NCBI RefSeq assembly: GCF_018343715.1
Contig: NZ_JAGYPL010000003.1
Location: 648,001-712,000 of the forward strand
Direction: 5' to 3'
Source: Bacillus sp. FJAT-49711
Lineage (GTDB): Bacteria > Bacillota > Bacilli > Bacillales > Bacillaceae_C
DNA length: 64,000 bases
Shown here: positions 56,327-64,000 of the stretch, one piece after another
Numbering within the stretch: the stretch's first letter is position 1
Layout: every line of letters begins with the position of its first letter
The notes under the pieces: model-generated
Seen by the model: the letters and a program-made list of their open reading frames with translations, nothing else
Told to the model about the DNA's origin: nothing
The model's database searches: none
Program-made: the position numbers and the translations under genes

Positions 56327-57139
56327 ATGCTGGGAACATGGTATAGTTCTGGATTAACGATGATTAATCAAATGAATCGGCATCTTACTATATCGCGGCA
56401 ATCATTAGAGCGAATTTCATCGGGGATGAGGATTAATCGTGCAAGTGATGATCCTGCAGGACTTGCGATATCCGAAAAAATGCGCGCGCAAATTCGCGGT
56501 CTTCGTATGGCTGGGCGCAATATTCAAGATGGAATTTCCTTGTTGCAGACAGCAGAAGGCGGATTGAACGAAACACATGCTATTTTGCAAAGAATGAGAG
56601 AATTAAGTGTCCAGGCTTCGAGTGATACTTATACAGATGCGGATAGAGAAGCGCTGGCTTTGGAATTTGAAGAGCTGAAAAAAGAAATACAACGGATTTC
56701 TAAGGATGTACAATTTAACTCCATGTCTTTACTTGATGGCTCAAAAAGTTCATTCCGCATACAAGCTGGGGCGAACGCCGGACAGTATATTGAATTATCG
56801 ATTGGAGATATGGGTGCTGAGGAAATTGGAATTCATAATTTATCAATTGATACAAGAGAAAATGCGAATGAAGCCATGTCAAAACTTGATGATGCCATCC
56901 GAAAGGTTTCCTCAGAACGTTCCAAAATGGGTGCATATATGAATAGGCTGGAACATGCTTATAATAACACGATGACCATGGAGGAAAACCTTGTTGCGGC
57001 GGAATCAAGAATACGAGATGCGGATATTGCAAAGGAAATTATGAATTATACGAAAGCAAATATTTTACTGCAGGCGAATCAATACGTTATGAGCCTGCAT
57101 ATGCAGCAAGCGTATTTGATTTTGCAGTTGTTGAAGTAA
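56327..57139 (+). CDS. Short flagellin
   Basis: A 270-residue flagellin with intact D0/D1 ends: SLERISSGMRINRASDDPAG and LAISEKMRAQIRGL at the N-terminus, ESRIRDADIAKEIMNYTKAN and ILQLL at the C-terminus. The variable D2/D3 region is absent. The first 15 residues (MLGTWYSSGLTMINQ) replace the usual MRINHNIAALNT. ATG 56327 follows GGAGTG. No other flagellar genes are nearby, so it may be a minor or orphan filament subunit. Confidence 0.88.
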   Translation: MLGTWYSSGLTMINQMNRHLTISRQSLERISSGMRINRASDDPAGLAISEKMRAQIRGLRMAGRNIQDGISLLQTAEGGLNETHAILQRMRELSVQASSDTYTDADREALALEFEELKKEIQRISKDVQFNSMSLLDGSKSSFRIQAGANAGQYIELSIGDMGAEEIGIHNLSIDTRENANEAMSKLDDAIRKVSSERSKMGAYMNRLEHAYNNTMTMEENLVAAESRIRDADIAKEIMNYTKANILLQANQYVMSLHMQQAYLILQLLK

Positions 57140-57180
57140 AGGTACAATACGCATTATCCTTTGTTTAAATTCGATGAATA

Positions 57181-57475
57181 AGGTATTAATATAGTGATTG
57201 CTTTCCTTCACTATGGTTTTTCCAACGTCGAAGGGCATTAATACGACGATTGATTTCCTTCACCTTGATTTTCCAAACGAGAAAGGGCATCAATACGGCG
57301 ATTGATTACCTTCACTTTGAGATTCCAAACGAGGAAGGGCATCAATACGGCGATTGGTTACCTTCACTTTGAGTTTCCAAACGAGGAAGGGCATCAATAC
57401 GGTGATTGATTACCTTCACTTCGATTTTTCCAACGACGAAGGGAGTCAATACGGTGATTGATACCTTCTACACCA
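57181..57475. repeat. Tandem repeat with 52-bp period
   Basis: Units start at about 57181, 57233, 57285, 57337, 57389 and 57441, spaced exactly 52 bp. Each reads GGGCATCAATACGGCGATTG, then a CCTTC..GAGGAAGG segment able to pair. The array fills the gap between the flagellin gene and glmM and has no open reading frame of interest. Confidence 0.9.
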
Positions 57476-57493
57476 TTTTTCCTACAATTAAAA

Positions 57494-57536
57494 ACAAAAA
57501 AGATGCAACCAAGTATAACTTCGCTCAGTTGCATCC
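57494..57536 (-). terminator. Terminator of the cdaA-cdaR-glmM operon
   Basis: GATGCAAC/GTTGCATC stem with a loop of about 18 nt, followed by T6 on the minus strand. Confidence 0.85.
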
Positions 57537-57547
57537 TGTATAAACCT

Positions 57548-58897
57548 TTATTCCGTCAATCCCATTTCCGCTTCTACTACGGCTGAAATTCTGTCGACAT
57601 AATCTTCGCATGCTTCTTTTGAAGGGGCTTCTGCCATTACGCGAACAAGCGGCTCTGTTCCTGAAGGGCGAACGAGAATTCGTCCATTTCCATTCATCTC
57701 TGATTCTACTTGTTCGATAATTTCTTTTACCTTTTCATTATCCGTTACGTGGTATTTATCTGTTACACGGATATTCACTAGCTTTTGCGGGTATTTTTTC
57801 ATACCTTTTGCAAGTTCGGAAAGCGGCTTTCCCGTGAGCTTCATAATGTTAATGAGTTGAAGCCCTGTTAAAAGTCCGTCTCCAGTTGTGTTGTAATCAA
57901 GAAAAATGATATGGCCCGACTGTTCGCCACCAAGATTGTAATTATTGTTTTTCATTTCTTCAACGACATAACGATCACCAACAGCTGTTTGAGCACTATT
58001 GATGCCCAATTTTTCAAGGCCCTTGTAATAACCAAGATTACTCATGACGGTCGAAACGACTGTTGATTGCTTAAGGCGGGCTTCTTCATTCATATGTTTT
58101 CCACAAATATAGAGAATATAGTCGCCGTCCACGATGTCTCCATTTTCATCGATCGCAATGACACGATCTCCATCTCCATCAAAGGCTAGTCCTACATCTG
58201 CCCCTTTTTCTTTAAGGAAAGCAGCTAGCGCTTCAGGATGTGTCGATCCGACTCCATCATTAATATTCAAACCGTTTGGAGACGAGCCCATCGTTGAAAT
58301 ATCTGCATCCAGGTCGGCAAACAAATGTGTTGCCAATGAGGAAGTAGCTCCGTGTGCACTATCAAGTGCAACATGTATACCAGAGAAATCCTCATCAACC
58401 GTTTGCTTAAGGTATTGTAAATATTTTTGTCCGCCTTCAAAATAATCACTTACAAGTCCAAGATCTTTTCCAACTGGTCGAGGTAGGGTATCCTCTCCTA
58501 AATCAAGTAATTCCTCTATTTCTTCTTCCTGCTCATCTGACAGTTTAAATCCATCTGGTCCAAAAAACTTAATTCCGTTGTCTGCGACTGGATTATGCGA
58601 AGCTGATATCATGACCCCCGCTTGCGCTCCTAGTGCTTTTGTTAAGTATGCAACCCCAGGTGTAGAAATCACACCTAAGCGCATGACTTCTGCTCCAATA
58701 GATAGCAATCCCGATACAAGAGCTCCTTCCAGCATATGACCGGAAATCCGGGTATCGCGGCCGATGAGAATTTTAGGGCGTTCAGAGTTTTTCGTTAAAA
58801 CATAACCTCCAAAGCGGCCCAATTTAAATGCCAACTCTGGCGTCAGCTCCGAATTTGCTACCCCTCTTACTCCATCAGTTCCAAAATATTTACCCAT
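57548..58897 (-). CDS. glmM: Phosphoglucosamine mutase
   Basis: A 449-residue enzyme converting glucosamine-6-phosphate to glucosamine-1-phosphate. It opens [12 protein letters not shown]; the phosphoserine loop is [15 protein letters not shown] (about residue 100), the metal loop is FDGDGDR, and the phosphate-binding end is [17 protein letters not shown] 58897 follows AGGAG; a frame from 58924 is longer than the family. Third gene after cdaA and cdaR. Confidence 0.98.
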   Translation of the reverse strand: MGKYFGTDGVRGVANSELTPELAFKLGRFGGYVLTKNSERPKILIGRDTRISGHMLEGALVSGLLSIGAEVMRLGVISTPGVAYLTKALGAQAGVMISASHNPVADNGIKFFGPDGFKLSDEQEEEIEELLDLGEDTLPRPVGKDLGLVSDYFEGGQKYLQYLKQTVDEDFSGIHVALDSAHGATSSLATHLFADLDADISTMGSSPNGLNINDGVGSTHPEALAAFLKEKGADVGLAFDGDGDRVIAIDENGDIVDGDYILYICGKHMNEEARLKQSTVVSTVMSNLGYYKGLEKLGINSAQTAVGDRYVVEEMKNNNYNLGGEQSGHIIFLDYNTTGDGLLTGLQLINIMKLTGKPLSELAKGMKKYPQKLVNIRVTDKYHVTDNEKVKEIIEQVESEMNGNGRILVRPSGTEPLVRVMAEAPSKEACEDYVDRISAVVEAEMGLTE

Positions 58898-58931
58898 TGT
58901 ATCTATCGCTCCTTCTTCGAACAATGTTCAT

Positions 58932-60176
58932 TTAGACATTTTCCTTTTCTGTTAAGCGTATTTTCACTTTTTTTGTTGATAATTCCCATTGCACATCTTT
59001 TGGACCATCCACTACAAGATCCACTTCGTGCTCTCCGGCTTTAAGGCCTTCTAGATTTAAAAGAACATGAAATTCACTATCTTCGGCTTTTTCTAATTTG
59101 TTCTTTTCGCCAGTAACCTTAAGCGAAACTGTTCCGTTCGCGGGTGATAATAACTCCATCTCCAAATCGGAACTAAGCCCTTTGTTTTCTATTTTTATAT
59201 CCTTTAATGTCTTTTCTTCCAGCTTTTTCTCAGCTAGAATTTTAACTTTTATTTTATCTGGTGTAATTTTATTTACACCAAGTGGATATTTTATTGGAAC
59301 TTCAATCTCAGTGTCTTCATGAATATCACTGACATCCACTGTGACCTCAAGTTCATCGACGCTTTGTAAAATCTCAGTTCTACCGAATATCATCACTTCT
59401 GGCGTGACAGTGCTAACGGTTTTAATATTTATATCATCTGGTGGTGTACCAGTTGTATTGATCTTAATAGGGACGTTTTTTCTCGGATTCGTTACTGGAA
59501 TTGTGACCAACACAGATTCCGGCTCTACTAAAACATCAAGCTTGTTCAATTCTCGGTCAAGAACCGTTACTTTTGCATTTTGTTTGATGGTGTCACTAAT
59601 TAAACCACTTGCATCAATTGTTGCTTTCACATAAGAAATTCTTTCAATAGCATCCTTTGGGCCAGTAATTTTCACTGTTTTCGGTTCAACTTCCGGACGC
59701 TCTGCTTCAAATCCTTCCGCAAGGATACTGCGGTTAAATTCAGCTTCAACTCCGAATTCTTTCGTTACTTTTTCTTGCAAAGATATATCCACGTAAGATG
59801 GTTCAATTGTAACTTTTAACTTTTCAGATATATCCTTATATAAAATTGGAACCCGCTGTTTTCCGATTTCTTCGTCGGATAAATCAATATACACAGTAAA
59901 ATCTCTTTGCCTTTTCGCAGCTTCTACAAATCTTTTTTGTCCTTCAATTTTTACATCAACCGTTTGCGGAATACCTGAAACGACAAGGTTTTCAGAATCA
60001 TAATATACCTCAACAGGTACATTTGTTATCGTTTCAGTATTTGCATTTTCCATATCATTGGGAGTTGTTCCAGACTTTTTGCTCCCAAAATAATCGTTTG
60101 CAGTGACAAAAAGTAAGACGGCTAAGAGCATCGATATAATTCTAATAAACCAGGGATTTTCCATAAATTTATCCAT
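58932..60176 (-). CDS. cdaR: CdaA regulatory protein CdaR (YbbR)
   Basis: A 414-residue protein: an N-terminal TM anchor (IRIISMLLAVLLFVTANDYF) and four extracellular YbbR repeats (about 50-135, 140-220, 228-310, 318-405). It binds CdaA and modulates c-di-AMP synthesis. It overlaps cdaA by 8 bp. Confidence 0.96.
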   Translation of the reverse strand: MDKFMENPWFIRIISMLLAVLLFVTANDYFGSKKSGTTPNDMENANTETITNVPVEVYYDSENLVVSGIPQTVDVKIEGQKRFVEAAKRQRDFTVYIDLSDEEIGKQRVPILYKDISEKLKVTIEPSYVDISLQEKVTKEFGVEAEFNRSILAEGFEAERPEVEPKTVKITGPKDAIERISYVKATIDASGLISDTIKQNAKVTVLDRELNKLDVLVEPESVLVTIPVTNPRKNVPIKINTTGTPPDDINIKTVSTVTPEVMIFGRTEILQSVDELEVTVDVSDIHEDTEIEVPIKYPLGVNKITPDKIKVKILAEKKLEEKTLKDIKIENKGLSSDLEMELLSPANGTVSLKVTGEKNKLEKAEDSEFHVLLNLEGLKAGEHEVDLVVDGPKDVQWELSTKKVKIRLTEKENV

Positions 60177-60999
60177 TTTTTGTCTTCTCCCTTCTTTTCC
60201 AGATCGATGAAGAAGACTGTTTTGATTTACTTTCGTCTGTAAGTTCTTTTTCTAATACTGCCTGGAATTGCTCCATCGATAAATCCCGTAGTAATTCACC
60301 ATTTTTTGTAACAGATACTCCGCCCGTCTCCTCCGAAACCACTATCGTTAAGCTATCAGTCACTTCGCTGATACCAAGCGCCGCTCTATGCCTTGTCCCT
60401 AGTTCTTTGGAAATAAAAGGACTTTCCGATAATGGCAAGTAACACGCGGCCGCAGCAATTTGCGTTTTTTGTATAATGACAGCTCCATCGTGAAGAGGAG
60501 TATTCGGTATAAAAATATTAATTAATAGTTCGTGGGTCACATTAGAATGAAGGGGAATTCCAGTTTCAATATAGTCCCCCATCCCTGTTTCTTTCTCAAT
60601 CGAAATAAGTGCACCGATTCGCCTTTTTGCCATATAATTAACAGCATTTATAATAGCATTCATTCGTTGCTTCTGTTCTTCCTCTTCATGGATTCCACTT
60701 CTAGCAAAAAACTTTCCGCGTCCGAGCTGCTCAAGGGCACGTCTCAATTCAGGCTGAAAAATGATAATAATCGCTAAAAATCCCCATGTTATAGCGGTTT
60801 CCATTAACATGTTCAAGGTATTGAGATTAAGGACATCACTTAAGATCCAAACAATGATGATCACAAATATCCCTTTTAACAGTTGAACGGCTTTTGTACC
60901 GCGGATGACCATAATCAATTTATATATAACGAACCAAACGAGGAAAATATCCACTACGTGGGATAAAACACCCAAGATGGTAAGGTCTTCAAACGGCAT
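60169..60999 (-). CDS. cdaA: Diadenylate cyclase CdaA (YbbP)
   Basis: A 276-residue enzyme: three TM helices in the first 85 residues, then a DAC domain with TPLHDGAVII and LGTRHRAALGISE, the DGA and RHR motifs. It makes c-di-AMP, which controls potassium and osmotic balance and cell-wall homeostasis. First gene of the cdaA-cdaR-glmM operon. Confidence 0.97.
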   Translation of the reverse strand: MPFEDLTILGVLSHVVDIFLVWFVIYKLIMVIRGTKAVQLLKGIFVIIIVWILSDVLNLNTLNMLMETAITWGFLAIIIIFQPELRRALEQLGRGKFFARSGIHEEEEQKQRMNAIINAVNYMAKRRIGALISIEKETGMGDYIETGIPLHSNVTHELLINIFIPNTPLHDGAVIIQKTQIAAAACYLPLSESPFISKELGTRHRAALGISEVTDSLTIVVSEETGGVSVTKNGELLRDLSMEQFQAVLEKELTDESKSKQSSSSIWKRREKTKNG

Positions 61000-61351
61000 G
61001 TTCTTTCCTCCATCTATTTATTCAAATTATGAAGTGCTTTACATTTAAGGTATGGATAATAACTTATCCATTATAACATATATTTGTTTAATCCAACTAC
61101 AAGGGAAGTAAGGAACGAAATAATTAGGCAATGGCAGTCACCTTGAGATTTATCCCAAATGAAGATGAAAAAAGGATTGCATGATAACTGCAATCCCGTT
61201 CTTCTCTTTTATTCAAGGCTTCTTAAATATGTTGTTTTATAAAATCCCAAAATCTGACTTTTATGCTTAATAAGGCAGTTAGCTGTTATTTTCTTTGTAG
61301 CACAATTGATTAGATTTATGTCCTATATCAAAAGTATTCTAGAAAAGAGCT
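61000..61351. other. Gap between rsiW and cdaA with minus-strand terminator
   Basis: GGATTGCA/TGCAATCC (61174-61196) followed by T6 on the minus strand ends sigW-rsiW transcription. The cdaA promoter must lie in 61000-61165. No gene is present. Confidence 0.75.
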
Positions 61352-61984
61352 TTATTCTTCTTCAAATAGGTTAATTACCCTTTTACTGCCATCTTTTATT
61401 TTATACCAAAGCCATTCAAAGATCTCATTGATTTCTTCAATATCTCCTGTAACATCTCCTGCGGATGCTAAGTATTGTTTCCCATTGATAATCGTTACAT
61501 TCCCATTGACCTTTCCCTCAATTCGGAGATTCCCATTTTTCACTGTAATGTCACCGTTCACCACTTCTCCTTCTGGTACGATCACGGTATCATTTTCAAC
61601 TACTAAATTGGGTTGTTTTGTAACGGAAAACTTTTGATCATCATTCCATATATTCAGTACACTGCCGGCCATAAGAAGTAAAAATAAAGAGGCAGCTGCT
61701 AATATTGGGTGGTTGCGAAACCAGCGCTTTACACTTGCACTTCTTTTTTCTTTCGGTAATCTAGCCATTACATCAGCAGTAAATCCGCTGGAGACTCGTA
61801 TATGTGACGGGCTCTTTATATAAGCAACCGTTCTTTTTAATTCTTGAAAATGTTTTTGACATTCAGGGCATCTTTGCAAGTGGTCTTTTAATACTTGCTC
61901 TTTTTCATGAGACAAGTCACTATCTAAAGATTCTTGCATATAGAGAATAATCTCTTCTGGACATGCCTTCACTTTCCTTCTCAC
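61352..61984 (-). CDS. rsiW: Anti-sigma-W factor RsiW
   Basis: A 210-residue membrane protein. The cytosolic part has a zinc anti-sigma motif (KDHLQRCPECQKHF, HxxxCxxC). One TM helix follows (ILAAASLFLLLMAGSVLNIW) and an extracytoplasmic domain rich in short strands. It sequesters SigW until cleaved by PrsW/RasP in envelope stress. It starts 5 bp after sigW. Confidence 0.96.
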   Translation of the reverse strand: MRRKVKACPEEIILYMQESLDSDLSHEKEQVLKDHLQRCPECQKHFQELKRTVAYIKSPSHIRVSSGFTADVMARLPKEKRSASVKRWFRNHPILAAASLFLLLMAGSVLNIWNDDQKFSVTKQPNLVVENDTVIVPEGEVVNGDITVKNGNLRIEGKVNGNVTIINGKQYLASAGDVTGDIEEINEIFEWLWYKIKDGSKRVINLFEEE

Positions 61985-61989
61985 CTTTC

Positions 61990-62553
61990 CTACAAATTGT
62001 TCAACTGTTTTCGAAGTGCTTCCCGCCCACGGTGTATTCGGGTTTTGACCGTTCCAAGCGGCATTTCTAAGACCTCGCTAATCTCATTCAAAGATAGGTC
62101 ATCGATATATCTTAATACGATGACAACCCTATATTTATCAGGGAGTCGCAGTATTTCTCGTTGAACAATTTCTTGAAGTTCCATCGTCTCCACTTCAGAA
62201 TCAGGAGATTTCCCCTCAGCGGCAATTTGGGAATACATCGTCAAACCTTCTGTTCCAGCTACCTCTGCATCAAGAAAATAATCCGGCTTCTTTTTCCTAA
62301 TACGATCGATGCAAAGATTGGTTGCAATTCGATAAAGCCATGTAGAAAACTTCCTTCCTTGATTAAAACTATGGATGTTCACATATGCTCTAACAAACGC
62401 TTCCTGTGCTATATCTTCCGCTTCATGTCGATTCCCCAACATACGAAAGCATAACTGGAACACTTTATCTTTAAATAACTCAACGATTTCCCCAAACGCT
62501 TCCTGATCGCCCTTTAATACATCCCTTATTCTTTGATTAATAATTGCATCCAT
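61990..62553 (-). CDS. sigW: ECF sigma factor SigW
   Basis: A 187-residue ECF sigma with AEDIAQEAFVRAYVNIHSFN, FSTWLYRIATNLCIDRIRKK, and sigma4 LSLNEISEVLEMPLGTVKTR followed by IHRGREAL. It directs the cell-envelope stress and antimicrobial-peptide resistance regulon. GGGAGG lies before the ATG, and a SigW-type promoter is upstream. Confidence 0.97.
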   Translation of the reverse strand: MDAIINQRIRDVLKGDQEAFGEIVELFKDKVFQLCFRMLGNRHEAEDIAQEAFVRAYVNIHSFNQGRKFSTWLYRIATNLCIDRIRKKKPDYFLDAEVAGTEGLTMYSQIAAEGKSPDSEVETMELQEIVQREILRLPDKYRVVIVLRYIDDLSLNEISEVLEMPLGTVKTRIHRGREALRKQLNNL

Positions 62554-62591
62554 TCTCTCTATACCTCCCGCTCCATGCGGTTATCCATTCA

Positions 62592-62617
62592 TACGTATGA
62601 ATATTAAAAAGGTTTCA
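62592..62617 (-). promoter_or_regulatory. SigW autoregulated promoter
   Basis: On the minus strand TGAAAC (plus 62612-62617), a 16-bp spacer and CGTA (plus 62592-62595) match the SigW consensus exactly, about 40 bp before the sigW ATG. Confidence 0.92.
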
Positions 62618-62723
62618 CGTAATATGATTGACCTTACATATTTTTTCAATAAAAATCACACTATTTCTATCTTAACAAATTTTGTTAATGCTTGTTTAAT
62701 ATTTCGTAAAAAAGGATATACAG

Positions 62724-62927
62724 ATGTTAAAAAATATTTGGAGGAGGCTTAAGATCGATTTGAATGCAAAGGACTTATTAGTAAAAATTGAAGATAATCG
62801 TAGAAAGATGGTTGAACTTGGTTTATCTTCATCCTTCTTAGATGAACGCGTTGTAAAAATGAGCTATGAACTAGATAAACTTTTAAATAAATATGATGAA
62901 GTGGCTTACAGGAATGGAAAGCGATAA
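62724..62927 (+). CDS. Spo0E-like aspartyl-phosphate phosphatase
   Basis: A 67-residue helical-hairpin protein with the signature MSYELDKLLNKYDEV after helix DLLVKIEDNRRKMVELG. AAAGGATA precedes the ATG. It should dephosphorylate Spo0A~P and restrain sporulation. It sits between sigW and rocF on the opposite strand, a common place for such a gene in bacilli. Confidence 0.88.
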   Translation: MLKNIWRRLKIDLNAKDLLVKIEDNRRKMVELGLSSSFLDERVVKMSYELDKLLNKYDEVAYRNGKR

Positions 62928-62955
62928 CCAAACCTATGCGTCACTAAATTATTTT

Positions 62956-63852
62956 TTATAATAATTTTTCTCCGAATAAGGAACCCATTAAGGCCACGGC
63001 CACTTCAGCCGTCTTATTTCTTTCATCTAAAATTGGATTTACTTCAACGAATTCGGCAGAAGTAATAAGCTTAGTTTCTGCGAGCATTTCCATAGCCAAA
63101 TGGCTTTCACGATAACTAATACCCCCTAATACTGGTGTTCCAACTCCTGGTGCATCATGGGGGTCAAGCGCATCTAAATCAACGGATAAATGGACACCAT
63201 CCGTTCGATTTTTTAGGAAGTGAATGGATTCCTCCATTACTTTCGTCATTCCTAAACGGTCAATTTCATGCATCGTAAATACTTTAATATTTTTACTTTT
63301 AATGAGGTCTCTTTCTCCTTTATCAAGATCTCTCGCGCCAATGATTACAATATTCTCTGGACTTACTTTCGGAGAATATCCTCCAATTCCGGTAAGCACT
63401 GAATGACCCAAGCCTAAACTTGCAGCAAGAGGCATACCATGAATATTCCCCGATGGCGATGTTTCCTCTGTATTCAAATCCCCATGAGCATCAAACCAAA
63501 TGACACCAAGATCTTTATAATACTTACTAATACCAGCAATCGTACCAATGGCTATACTATGATCCCCGCCAAACACAAGCGGGAATCTTCCGTTCTCAAT
63601 TACTTTATTAATTGAATTAGCAATTTCCCTACTAATACTTGCAATCGCTTTCAAATTTTTCAAGTTCGTATGATGATCTTCCACTGAATTATTTATTTTT
63701 ACTACAATATCCCCAATATCTTCCACATCATAACCTAGTTTCTCCAAGCGCTTCAAAACTCCTGCATACCGAATCGCACTTGGCCCCATATCCACACCTC
63801 GGCGCGTTTGCCCAAGATCCATCGGAACACCTAAAATGGATAACTTTATCAT
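62956..63852 (-). CDS. rocF: Arginase
   Basis: A 298-residue enzyme hydrolysing arginine to ornithine and urea. The Mn-binding motifs are [19 protein letters not shown] and SVDLDALDP, all intact. ATG 63852 follows GGGGG and gives the usual family start [21 protein letters not shown] longer frame from 63909 has no site. Confidence 0.97.
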   Translation of the reverse strand: MIKLSILGVPMDLGQTRRGVDMGPSAIRYAGVLKRLEKLGYDVEDIGDIVVKINNSVEDHHTNLKNLKAIASISREIANSINKVIENGRFPLVFGGDHSIAIGTIAGISKYYKDLGVIWFDAHGDLNTEETSPSGNIHGMPLAASLGLGHSVLTGIGGYSPKVSPENIVIIGARDLDKGERDLIKSKNIKVFTMHEIDRLGMTKVMEESIHFLKNRTDGVHLSVDLDALDPHDAPGVGTPVLGGISYRESHLAMEMLAETKLITSAEFVEVNPILDERNKTAEVAVALMGSLFGEKLL

Positions 63853-63930
63853 AGGTTTTCCCCCTAGCCTTTTTATTTTCATCATAACGATTTGGAGACT
63901 TTGGCTCAACTCAACATTTTTTTGTATATA

Positions 63931-63960
63931 TATGCAAAAAAGCCCTAGACAAGGTCTAGG
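63931..63960 (-). terminator. Terminator after tRNA-Ala
   Basis: CCTAGAC/GTCTAGG hairpin with a T6 run on the minus strand, just past the tRNA 3' end. Confidence 0.88.
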
Positions 63961-63982
63961 ACAAGTTAATTATGAAAATGAT

Positions 63983-64000
63983 TGGTGGAGCCTAGCGGGA
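63983..64000 (-). tRNA. tRNA-Ala, 3' end only
   Basis: The minus strand ends TCCCGCTAGGCTCCACCA, matching the T-arm and acceptor 3' end of Bacillus tRNA-Ala(UGC) with encoded CCA. The body lies outside the window, probably as the end of an rRNA-tRNA operon. Confidence 0.85.

Overview
The window is low-GC DNA from a Bacillaceae-type Firmicute. The right side carries a classic Bacillus chromosomal block on the minus strand: tRNA-Ala (cut by the window edge), rocF, a Spo0E-like phosphatase (plus strand), sigW-rsiW, then cdaA-cdaR-glmM. glmS lies about 21.7 kb away with its glmS ribozyme. In most bacilli glmM and glmS are neighbours, so about 36.1-57.5 kb reads as an insertion or rearrangement between them. 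No genus-level claim is made.

Layout. 0-4.2 kb: a trypsin-like protease cut by the left edge, two tandem four-helix-bundle (bAvd/IVS-type) genes, a frameshifted gene and a ParM/ParR-type partition pair. 4.2-9 kb: a restriction-modification cluster with an HTH protein, an AlwI-type endonuclease, an HNH protein and, as a separate unit, a C5-cytosine methyltransferase. 9-13.3 kb: a 1031-residue SF2 helicase that may be a replication initiator, behind a promoter framed by inverted repeats, plus an XRE regulator. 13-34 kb: a sparse accessory region of small hypothetical genes (ankyrin, DnaB/DnaD-like, YqhQ-like, GIY-YIG, TraX, an SOS-controlled WYL-like/YolD pair, DUF3888, DUF3231, lipoproteins, aldo/keto reductase, DeoR, NIPSNAP, a broken APH kinase). 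Several families of dispersed intergenic repeats are scattered through it. ParMR, a Rep-like helicase, a DnaB-like fragment, iteron-like repeats and TraX together suggest that 0-34 kb is plasmid- or conjugative-element-derived DNA. No integrase or transposase is visible.

36-57 kb: a Mor/CD3324-type regulator, an rRNA methyltransferase gene split by an amber codon, two GNATs, an S66 peptidase, a HAD phosphatase, VOC, DUF2332, a BASS transporter, a MarR-regulated pair with its own palindromic operator, a TerC exporter, an ECF-sigma/ABC-transporter operon, a GGDEF cyclase, a SAM-riboswitch-controlled metI-yxjG operon and an isolated short flagellin. A 52-bp-period tandem repeat separates this block from glmM.

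How the parts work together: sigW/rsiW form the autoregulated envelope-stress switch. CdaA makes c-di-AMP, CdaR regulates it, and GlmM plus GlmS make the glucosamine phosphates for peptidoglycan. The glmS ribozyme and the SAM riboswitch provide metabolite feedback. Genes shorter than 60 codons that were found by eye include a Spo0E-like phosphatase at 26216 and a one-TM protein at 52202.
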